In this document: positions 1 to 4,771 of the stretch, one piece after another
Layout of the letters: the number at the start of each line of letters is the position of its first letter
How positions within the stretch are numbered: position 1 is the first letter of the stretch
DNA from: Desulfobacterales bacterium
Lineage (GTDB): Bacteria > Desulfobacterota > Desulfobacteria > Desulfobacterales > UBA5852
Direction of reading: 5' to 3'
DNA: 5,465 bases
NCBI GenBank assembly: GCA_030066455.1
Contig: JASJBQ010000321.1
Location: forward strand, 1 to 5,465
Notes under the pieces: generated by a model
What the model was told of the DNA's origin: nothing
The model's database searches: none
What the model saw: the letters and a program-made list of their open reading frames with translations, nothing else
Program-made: the position numbers and the translations under genes

Positions 1-605
1 TTCATGGCCGCGATGACCTTGCCGCCGACGACCAGACATCGAATGTCCATGCCGCCGGCCTCCTTGATGAATTCCTGGACCAGAATGTTGGCCTTGAGGC
101 TGCGAAAGGCCTGGATCACGCTCTGGGCGGCTTTCTTGGTCTCGGCCAGGACCACGCCCACGCCCTGGGTGCCCTCGATCATCTTGACCACCAAAGGCGA
201 CCCCCCCACCAGATCGATAAGATCGTCCGTATACTTGGTGGAGTGGGCAAATCCGGTCACCGGCAGTCCTATGCCTTTGCGTGCCAGCAGCTGCATGCTG
301 CGCAGTTTGTCCCGCGAACGGCTGATGGCCACCGACTCGTTCAGGCAGAAAACGCCCATCATTTCGAACTGGCGTACCACCGCCGTGCCGTAGAAGGTAA
401 TCGAGGCTCCGATGCGCGGAATAATGGCGTCGAAGCCTTTGAGTTTTTCGCCCTTGTAATGGATGGCCGGATGATGGGAGGTGATGTTCATGTAGCAGCG
501 CAGAGGGTTGATGACGTGGACTTCGTGGCTGCGCTCGCGCGCGGCCTCGACCAGACGGCGGGTGGAATAAAGCTCGGCTTTGCGGGAGAGAATTCCGATT
601 TTCAT
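1..605 (-). CDS. rimK: RimK-family alpha-L-glutamate ligase (3' end outside window)
   Basis: ATP-grasp enzyme that, in E. coli and Pseudomonas, adds glutamate residues to the C-terminus of ribosomal protein S6 using ATP, in the cytoplasm. The window holds the first 201 residues of a protein that is about 300 in E. coli; the C-terminal third is cut off at base 1. It opens [14 protein letters not shown] and keeps the family landmarks almost word for word: CYMNI (37-41), IHYKGEKL (48-55), the IPRIG..ITFYGTA stretch (62-75), LNESVAI (88-94), [11 protein letters not shown] (98-108), [19 protein letters not shown] (138-156, nucleotide-binding lysine and Gly-rich loop), VQEFI (176-180) and DIRCLVV (187-193). 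ATG at 605 is preceded by AAAGG at 7 bases spacing. The start overlaps the stop of the upstream RimB gene (ATGA), implying translational coupling. Identification is firm; that the substrate is S6 is inherited from the family. Confidence 0.95.
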   Translation of the reverse strand, partial: MKIGILSRKAELYSTRRLVEAARERSHEVHVINPLRCYMNITSHHPAIHYKGEKLKGFDAIIPRIGASITFYGTAVVRQFEMMGVFCLNESVAISRSRDKLRSMQLLARKGIGLPVTGFAHSTKYTDDLIDLVGGSPLVVKMIEGTQGVGVVLAETKKAAQSVIQAFRSLKANILVQEFIKEAGGMDIRCLVVGGKVIAAM

Positions 606-1120
606 GAATGGCCTTTCTTGGGTTTCGAGCTCGCATAGGCTTTCGCCAGCGTGCGGCCGTTGAGGTAGGACCGGCCAGGATCGACGACAAAACGTTTCTC
701 GATGGCGGTGCGCCCCAGCAGCATGCGAAAAAGCATGGCATCCCGGTTGGTGAGGGTCACATTGATCATCCAGACCGCGCCCCGTAGAACGGCCTCGGTC
801 TGGATGACAAAACGTTTTTCAACATGCCCCCCGGAGTCCTTTACCCGGCGGCGCTCCAGCACCGGAGCCTCGCAGAAAAGCTCGATATCCTGCCGCTTCT
901 GCAGGGGATGGATGCCGAAGCGCACCATGCGCCGCCCACCGGAAGTGAACTCTTCCAGGCTGAAGGTGTGCAGCGCCGAGGTCCGTGCGCCGGTGTCGAT
1001 CTTGGCCTTGATGGCGGGTATGCCGAGCTGCGGCAGCGCCAGCCACTCCCGCCAGCCAATAGTCGGCTTGGTGCGGTCCGTCCGTGGCTGCCCGCCGGTC
1101 TTCGTTGAGTCCGAGGGCAT
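602..1120 (-). CDS. rimB: RimB-like retropepsin-type aspartic protease (PF05618, 'ATP-dependent zinc protease' family)
   Basis: A 172-residue cytoplasmic protein of the family long annotated as putative ATP-dependent zinc protease and now regarded as retropepsin-like. Visible motifs are [10 protein letters not shown] (21-30), the catalytic-type [12 protein letters not shown] (41-52, Asp42-Thr-Gly) and a hydrophobic-hydrophobic-Gly strand MLLGRTAI (133-140) followed by [10 protein letters not shown] (144-153). The first 20 residues are hydrophilic and probably flexible. ATG at 1120 is supported by GGAG 6 bases upstream. The stop overlaps the rimK start by 4 bases, so the two are co-translated. 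In Pseudomonas, RimB acts with RimK in controlling S6 glutamylation, and the direct pairing here supports the same role. No rimA-like c-di-GMP phosphodiesterase gene lies between or just upstream. The family call is firm; the exact cleavage activity is inferred. Confidence 0.9.
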   Translation of the reverse strand: MPSDSTKTGGQPRTDRTKPTIGWREWLALPQLGIPAIKAKIDTGARTSALHTFSLEEFTSGGRRMVRFGIHPLQKRQDIELFCEAPVLERRRVKDSGGHVEKRFVIQTEAVLRGAVWMINVTLTNRDAMLFRMLLGRTAIEKRFVVDPGRSYLNGRTLAKAYASSKPKKGHS

Positions 1121-1230
1121 ATCTGTCTCCGGAATCGTTTCGTGAAAAGACGTTGGACGGCCGACCCGCGACAGCTGCAGGATAAGCCCTCCATCATCAG
1201 CGATTTACACTACCGGAAAGGAAATGCAAA

Positions 1231-1245
1231 GCCCCGCAGGCGGGC
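1231..1245 (-). terminator. Weak GC hairpin after the 85-residue gene
   Basis: Seven bases beyond the stop of the small gene, the minus strand reads GCCCGCCTGCGGGGC, which can pair as CCCG/CGGG with a 4-base loop, followed by TTTGC. It may end transcription of the small gene ahead of rimB, but the T-run is only three bases long and the stem is short. Confidence 0.25.
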
Positions 1246-1251
1246 CGAAGT

Positions 1252-1509
1252 CTATTTGGACCGCGATTCGGACCGCGGGTGTTGGAACTGGAGCCGATTG
1301 ACCTCGAAAATCGATTGGTCCGGCACATCCGCATAGCGCCCCCAGAGCTCGACCCGCTCGCGCAAGTGGCTCATGATCCGTTGATCCAACGGGTTGCGGA
1401 TGAATATTTCCCTTTCATCATCCGTGGCCAGGGCCACGGTTTTGACTCGGCCGTTTCCGTGCCAGTCCATCGGAATGAGTAGTCCCTGCAGGCAGATTTC
1501 TTCTTCCAT
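1252..1509 (-). CDS. Small 85-residue protein, possible OB-like beta-barrel, function unknown
   Basis: I do not recognise a named family. The protein begins MEEEICLQGLLIPMDWHG and alternates beta-like strands: GLLIPMDW (9-16), VKTVALAT (22-29), EREIFI (32-37), then a helix-like LDQRIMSHL (41-49), followed by ERVELWGRYA (51-60) and QSIFEVNRLQF (65-75). The 'xGxLxPxDWxxxGxVxxVAxATxDExEY' pattern with a later 'VxxxG' strand is what small OB-fold proteins in sulfate-reducing bacteria often look like; this resemblance is from memory and not a proven homology. ATG at 1509 was chosen because GGTGA lies 7 bases upstream and the fold-like sequence starts there. The frame stays open back to an ATG at 1755, but that 82-residue extension is Gly/Arg/Ser-rich, has no hydrophobic pattern and spans two inverted repeats. 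The C-terminal RSESRSK comes from an imperfect tandem of GGACCGCG. Confidence 0.6.
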   Translation of the reverse strand: MEEEICLQGLLIPMDWHGNGRVKTVALATDDEREIFIRNPLDQRIMSHLRERVELWGRYADVPDQSIFEVNRLQFQHPRSESRSK

Positions 1510-1617
1510 TATATCGTCACCCCCGTCTCCGGTGGCATTGTCAAAGCGCGATCGTTCCGCGAATTTCCAAGCAACAGGCGTGCCACGCGATGTCCGACCG
1601 GCAGGTGACCGACCGGG

Positions 1618-1640
1618 TTCTCCCGCGATATCCGGGAGAA
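1618..1640. repeat. 8-bp perfect inverted repeat, 7-base loop
   Basis: TTCTCCCG (1618-1625) and CGGGAGAA (1633-1640) are perfect reverse complements around CGATATC. It lies in the gap between the UPF0316 gene and the 85-residue gene. In the direction of the genes there is no T-run after the stem, so a classical terminator is not supported; a transcript-stability element or protein-binding palindrome is as likely. Confidence 0.4.
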
Positions 1641-1714
1641 AATCGTTGCCGCCTTCTCCGAGCCAGGCCTTCCCGTGTCGACCGGCCTTGGCGACTGATC
1701 GCAGAAGGGGACTA

Positions 1715-1749
1715 GACAGGTCCGATTTCGGTCCGACTCGGAACCTGTC
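1715..1749 (-). terminator. 11-bp imperfect hairpin just after the UPF0316 gene
   Basis: GACAGGT (1715-1721) pairs with ACCTGTC (1743-1749), continued by CCGA (1722-1725) with TCGG (1738-1741) after a single bulged A, leaving a 12-base loop. It starts 19 bases past the stop at 1768, where a 3'-end structure would be expected. The minus strand continues TAGTCCCC with no T-run, so it may instead be a Rho-associated or mRNA-protecting stem. The loop contains a second copy of GGTCCGA, giving an 11-base-spaced direct repeat. Confidence 0.35.
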
Positions 1750-1767
1750 GTTCATATCGCCGCCATG

Positions 1768-2331
1768 TCATTTGCTCTGAAAGATATTTCGCCAGCCGCC
1801 GGCCGGTGAATACATGGGCCGCAGGATTTTGCTCATATCGCGGGCATGCTCGATGATATAGAACGCCTGCGGATCCATTGTTCTGACCTCCGGCAGGATC
1901 CACTTGAGATCGCGTCGGCGACAGGCGATGTAGAGTTCGTTGACCGGCCCCTTCATGCCCTCCCCGATGAACACGGTTACCGGCTGCCCTTTGCCCCGCA
2001 AATAATCGGCGATTTCACCACCGGCCTGGCGGGTCAGCACCTTGAGAATATTGATCCCGAATGCCAGCCGGCGCTCGACCAGGATGCCGACCACGTTGCC
2101 GGTGGCGTAGCCAAAGGCATAGAACAGTACCAGAATGGGCTCCTCCTTGACCTGGTTGATGACCGTGCTGGCCACGAGAACCCAGATGGTGATTTCGAAA
2201 ATGGCCAGAATGAACGCGATCACTGTGCGCCCCTGTACCGTTACGATGGTGCGCACGGTGCCGATGGAGACATCGCAGATCCGCGCCAAAAAGACGATGA
2301 CGCCGGTCAGCAATACAGACAGGTCAAACAT
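1768..2331 (-). CDS. UPF0316 membrane protein (DUF5698 + DUF2179)
   Basis: A 187-residue protein of the UPF0316 family (B. subtilis YebE-like), normally about 170-190 residues, so full length. The N-terminal half has three hydrophobic segments (about 4-24, 35-58 and 66-86), with the family signatures SIGTVRTIVTVQGR (22-35), a membrane-embedded Glu in AIFEITIWVL (43-52) and YAFGYATGNVVGILVE (71-86). The C-terminal half (about 100-162) is a soluble DUF2179 domain with VTVFIGEGMKG (118-128), YIACRRRDL (134-142) and the terminal DPQAFYIIE (153-161). DUF2179 also occurs at the C-terminus of YitT-type proteins and is thought to be a ligand-sensing cytoplasmic module; the ligand is unknown. ATG at 2331 has the purine run AGGGAGGGG about 12 bases upstream, a little far. 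It starts 47 bases after the exchanger gene, consistent with one operon. Molecular function is not established. Confidence 0.88.
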   Translation of the reverse strand: MFDLSVLLTGVIVFLARICDVSIGTVRTIVTVQGRTVIAFILAIFEITIWVLVASTVINQVKEEPILVLFYAFGYATGNVVGILVERRLAFGINILKVLTRQAGGEIADYLRGKGQPVTVFIGEGMKGPVNELYIACRRRDLKWILPEVRTMDPQAFYIIEHARDMSKILRPMYSPAGGWRNIFQSK

Positions 2332-2362
2332 TGTTATTCGATTCCCCTCCCTAAACGGTAAT

Positions 2363-2381
2363 TGAAGCGCTCGTCGCTTCA
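2363..2381 (-). repeat. 7-bp hairpin overlapping the exchanger stop codon
   Basis: TGAAGCG and CGCTTCA (2363-2369 and 2375-2381) are perfect complements with a 5-base loop. On the transcript the first three bases of the stem are the TGA stop of the exchanger gene. The bases after the stem are ATTACCG, with no T-run, so it is not a classical terminator. It sits between the exchanger gene upstream and the UPF0316 gene downstream, where it could affect mRNA processing or translational coupling. Confidence 0.4.
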
Positions 2382-3338
2382 GCTAGCGGCCACGATCTTA
2401 TAGCTCAAAAAGGCGATGTAGAGCAGCACGAACCCCACGCCCTCCCACCGGTCGACGGACCGTCTGCGGCCTGTGAACATGGACAGGAAAAGCAGCAGCG
2501 ACGCCACGACCAGGACCAGGACCTCAACATTGCTGCCGGTTTCACAGGGGATTGGATGAATCGTCGCGGTGATGCCCAGAATGAAAAAGATATTGAAGAT
2601 ATTGGAGCCCACCACGTTGCCGATGGCGATGTCGGCATTGCCCTTGTATGCGGCCACCGATGAAGTCGCCAGTTCGGGCAGGGACGTTCCTATGGCCACG
2701 ACCGTCAATCCGATCAGGGCCTCACTCATGCCGAGTTGCTTGGCGATCAGCGTGGCATTGGCGACGGTCAACCAGCCGCCCAGCACCAGACCCGCCAGCC
2801 CGATGGCCACTTGAAGCAGGGCCATCGGCAATGGCATGGTTTTGATCTCCGTTTGTGGATCGAAATCCCTGGCATCAAGAGCGATCGCGGCCGTGTAGTA
2901 GAAGAAAATCGCCAGGAAACAGAGCAGGACAAGTCCATCGCCACGGGCGATAACATCGTCGCGGCCCCCGAGCAGACGGTCGTTGACGACAATGCCCAGG
3001 ACGACCGCTGCCAGAAGGCTGAACGGAATTTCCTTCCAGACGGTGCCGGCGGTTGCCGCCAGGGGGGTGATGATGGCCGCCACCCCCAGGATGAGTAGGA
3101 TGTTGGCGATGTTGCTGCCGATCACGTTCCCAAGCGCGAGGGCCGTCTTCCCCTGGGACGCGGCCACGAGGTTGACGAACAGCTCCGGGGTGGAGGTGCC
3201 GAAAGCCACCACGGTCAATCCGATAACAAGGTCCGACACCCTGAGCCGCCGGGCCAGCGAGGATGCGCCGTCCACCAGCCAATCGGCCGCCTTGATCAGG
3301 AGGCCGAACCCGAATAGCAGCAAAACCCAGGGAAGCAT
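2379..3338 (-). CDS. CaCA-family sodium/calcium exchanger (YrbG-like)
   Basis: A 319-residue inner-membrane antiporter, close to the 325 residues of E. coli YrbG, and predicted to exchange Ca2+ (or another cation) for Na+ or H+. It is hydrophobic throughout, consistent with about ten helices in two inverted halves. The two ion-binding alpha repeats are complete. Alpha-1 has GTSTPELFVN (47-56) and GNVIGSNIANI (70-80); alpha-2 has GTSLPELATS (217-226) and GNVVGSNIFNI (240-250). Both carry the acidic Glu and the GxxxGSN helix that line the transport site. A hydrophilic cytoplasmic loop (about 155-168, DARDFDPQTEIK) joins the halves. Start ATG at 3338 has AAAGGG 6 bases upstream. It follows the CNNM gene by 58 bases and precedes the UPF0316 gene by 47, all on one strand, suggesting a cation-homeostasis operon. 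Ion specificity cannot be read from the sequence. Confidence 0.93.
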   Translation of the reverse strand: MLPWVLLLFGFGLLIKAADWLVDGASSLARRLRVSDLVIGLTVVAFGTSTPELFVNLVAASQGKTALALGNVIGSNIANILLILGVAAIITPLAATAGTVWKEIPFSLLAAVVLGIVVNDRLLGGRDDVIARGDGLVLLCFLAIFFYYTAAIALDARDFDPQTEIKTMPLPMALLQVAIGLAGLVLGGWLTVANATLIAKQLGMSEALIGLTVVAIGTSLPELATSSVAAYKGNADIAIGNVVGSNIFNIFFILGITATIHPIPCETGSNVEVLVLVVASLLLFLSMFTGRRRSVDRWEGVGFVLLYIAFLSYKIVAAS

Positions 3339-3396
3339 GTAATCCCTTTCAGTGCTGTCGTCCCCGTCGCATGGCCAAAGGCCGGGGGGCGCGCTT

Positions 3397-4431
3397 TCAG
3401 TCGACCGCTTTAGGAGCGATGCCTTTCAGCAGCCTTCCCAGAATGTCGGCACCGGTGATGACCCGTTTTACCCGGTCCGTCCAGATCAGAATAATATCGC
3501 GGTCGATGATATGGTCGTCCGGCTTGTGCGGCGACGCCTTCAGTCGCTGGATGGCGTCGCCCAGCCTGGTATCCGGGTCTGTAACGGAAACGGGCCGGTG
3601 GCAAAAATCATAGGGATTGAAAGCGGGATGACTGAACAGCGCCGCACGCAGGAAACCGTCCGCATCCATGACCAGTTGGGGCGTCCCCTGGTCGTCCGCC
3701 AGGATGACCCACTTATGGCCGGAGCGTTCGATGCGCTTTAAAAAAGGATCTAGCGCTGCTGCTTCGAAGGTGGGGAACGTTAAAAGACCATCGACGTCCG
3801 TCGGCATGGCAACGATGCTGAGGGGGTCGACCGGCTCGCCCTCCTGGGTAACGATCAGGTCGTCCACCTTGAGGAAATTCAACGCGCCGATACCCTCGAC
3901 GATCTCGACATCGGTTTCCTCCGCCTCCATGTGCATGCGGATCACATGTCGGAGATCCTGCTCCCGCATGTAGTGGATCCCCTCCTGCCCCAGCCACAGA
4001 TCCAATATCATGGCGGACGGCCGGGCCACGGGATACAAAAGGACCCGGTAAAACCGCAGCAGCCCAGACAGCCTGGCCGCCATTTGAAGGGCGTGCCGCG
4101 AAAAATAGCCCTGGGGCAGAATCTCCCCGATGAAGGTGATAACGATGGTGGAAAACAAAAAGGCCACGGTGCCCGTCATCACCGAATTCGACAACAGGGC
4201 CAGCAGAACGTTCACCCCGACATTGCCCCACAGGATAGTCGTGAGCAGAAGATTGGCGTTTTTTCTCAGTGCCAATATTTTATCGGCCCGCCTGTTTCCG
4301 GAAAGAACCTCGACCTCGAGGCGCATGCGGCTGATGCTGAACACCGCCAGATTCATGCCGGAAAAAATTGCGGATTGGGAAATGCAGATGCCGATCCCAA
4401 TCCAAATGGGCAGATCATTCCACACCGCCAT
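3397..4431 (-). CDS. CNNM/DUF21 transmembrane protein with C-terminal CBS-like domains
   Basis: Member of the CNNM/CorC/HlyC-type transporter family, implicated in Mg2+ or other divalent-cation transport or its control at the inner membrane. The ATG at 4431 gives 344 residues (numbers here count from it). The N-terminal DUF21 domain has a first helix with SQSAIFSGMNLAVFSISR (18-35), helices at about 61-82 and 87-113, and the hallmark GEILPQGYFSR (102-112), where the helix-breaking Pro lies in the ion site of structurally known homologues. A soluble helix (about 153-180, with MREQDLRHVIRMH) leads into a degenerate CBS pair (about 185-335), ending ITGADILGRLLKGI. No CorC_HlyC C-terminal domain is present. 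An in-frame ATG at 4449 has no ribosome site. GGAGGT lies only 2 bases from the ATG at 4431 but 8 bases from a GTG at 4425, so GTG may be the true start. The start lies inside the end of the upstream open frame, suggesting coupling. Confidence 0.85.
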   Translation of the reverse strand: MAVWNDLPIWIGIGICISQSAIFSGMNLAVFSISRMRLEVEVLSGNRRADKILALRKNANLLLTTILWGNVGVNVLLALLSNSVMTGTVAFLFSTIVITFIGEILPQGYFSRHALQMAARLSGLLRFYRVLLYPVARPSAMILDLWLGQEGIHYMREQDLRHVIRMHMEAEETDVEIVEGIGALNFLKVDDLIVTQEGEPVDPLSIVAMPTDVDGLLTFPTFEAAALDPFLKRIERSGHKWVILADDQGTPQLVMDADGFLRAALFSHPAFNPYDFCHRPVSVTDPDTRLGDAIQRLKASPHKPDDHIIDRDIILIWTDRVKRVITGADILGRLLKGIAPKAVD

Positions 4432-4669
4432 CGACCTCCATACCCCCATCCAAGCCGTTTTCCGAAGCTGACATCAACGCCTCTATTTCATCCGTATCGA
4501 TTTTCTCTCTGCAGCCGCAGCACGGCCGTCGGTCAGTCCCTGTATGCCTGGAGGTGTCAGGGAAAGCAACGTCGATGCCAAATTGACGCAGGGCGGCAAA
4601 CGCTCGCCTGAATAGTGGACGTGAAGGCCTTATCGCATTGTTTTCGATACTTTGGAGCGTCGCTTCCTT
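4415..4669 (-). pseudogene. Remnant or frameshifted small gene: half of an XRE-type HTH plus Cys-rich, acidic tail
   Basis: This frame is open for 84 codons from just after a TGA (4672-4670) to a TGA at 4417-4415, and has no ATG, GTG or TTG near its front; its first such codons lie at TTG-ATG, two-thirds along. The opening KEATLQSIENNAIRPSR, then LFRRAFAALRQFGIDVAF, looks like the recognition helix and following helices of XRE-type regulators (compare the common pattern 'S..TISRIENG...PS...L.RIA.ALG'), but the first two helices are missing. Next come PCCGCREKID (three Cys) and DTDEIEALMSASENGLDGG. The plausible amino-acid pattern and the overlap with the next gene's start argue for real coding ancestry. 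Third codon positions are less GC-biased than in the neighbours, which fits decay. It could join the ATG at 4686 by a -1 shift. The HTH likeness is my reading, not a search result. Confidence 0.4.
4565..4580 (-). promoter_or_regulatory. Candidate sigma-54 (-24/-12) promoter
   Basis: The minus strand reads TGGCATCGACGTTGCT. Against the sigma-54 consensus TGGCAC-N5-TTGCW it matches everywhere except T for C at the sixth base, with correct GG-to-GC spacing. Transcription would start about 12 bases beyond the GC, near 4554, leaving a leader of about 120 bases before the CNNM gene. The neighbouring upstream gene encodes a sigma-54 activator. Caution: the site also lies inside the open frame 4669-4415, where it encodes GIDVA, so the match could be coincidental. 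Confidence 0.45.
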
Positions 4670-4686
4670 TCAGGGCAAAGTAACAT
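4630..4686 (-). CDS. 18-codon basic small ORF with strong ribosome site
   Basis: ATG at 4686 is preceded by AGGGAGGG at 7 bases spacing, the best Shine-Dalgarno in this gap. It reads MLLCPERKRRSKVSKTMR and stops at TAA (4632-4630). Nine of the eighteen residues or so are Lys, Arg or other polar residues, and there is no hydrophobic core. It could be a leader peptide, the original start of the frameshifted gene (a -1 shift at GAA-A joins it to the frame beginning KEATLQ), or chance. It overlaps that frame. Confidence 0.25.
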   Translation of the reverse strand: MLLCPERKRRSKVSKTMR

Positions 4687-4771
4687 GCGCTAGCCCTCCC
4701 TGAGCAGAACAGGAATCCGCGGTTCCGTAGCGAGGCAAAAGCGGAATTAGAAATGGGTGAATAAATAAGCG
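4687..4771. other. Gap after the sigma-54 activator gene
   Basis: Together with the elements listed to 4432, this is the 322-base stretch between the activator and the CNNM gene. This part is more AT-rich just after the stop (GCTTATTTATTCACC). It holds a short imperfect dyad, GGAA (4712-4715) with TTCC (4723-4726) around CCGCGG-like bases. I see no convincing terminator, tRNA or gene on either strand. The dyad lies 130-160 bases upstream of the candidate sigma-54 promoter, where an activator could bind, but the match is too small to claim. Confidence 0.3.

Noticed and set aside
243..638. Plus-strand open frames opposite rimK
   Set aside because: The minus-strand frame gives a near-perfect RimK sequence through the same bases, so these are shadows.
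1150..1230. A sigma-70-type promoter ahead of rimB (TTGCAT, 16 bases, TAAATC)
   Set aside because: Only about three of six bases match in each box, no better than chance in this stretch.
1510..1755. An 82-residue N-terminal extension of the 85-residue protein, starting at ATG 1755
   Set aside because: The translation is Gly/Arg/Ser-rich with no fold-like pattern, it spans two inverted repeats, and a good ribosome site sits just before the ATG at 1509.
3931..4611. A 226-codon plus-strand open frame
   Set aside because: It lies mostly opposite the CNNM gene; its translation is His/Pro/Gln-rich and low-complexity, typical of an antisense shadow in GC-rich DNA.
4712..4726. Terminator after the sigma-54 activator gene
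   Set aside because: The dyad has only 4 bp plus an off-centre CCGCGG, and no T-run follows on the minus strand.
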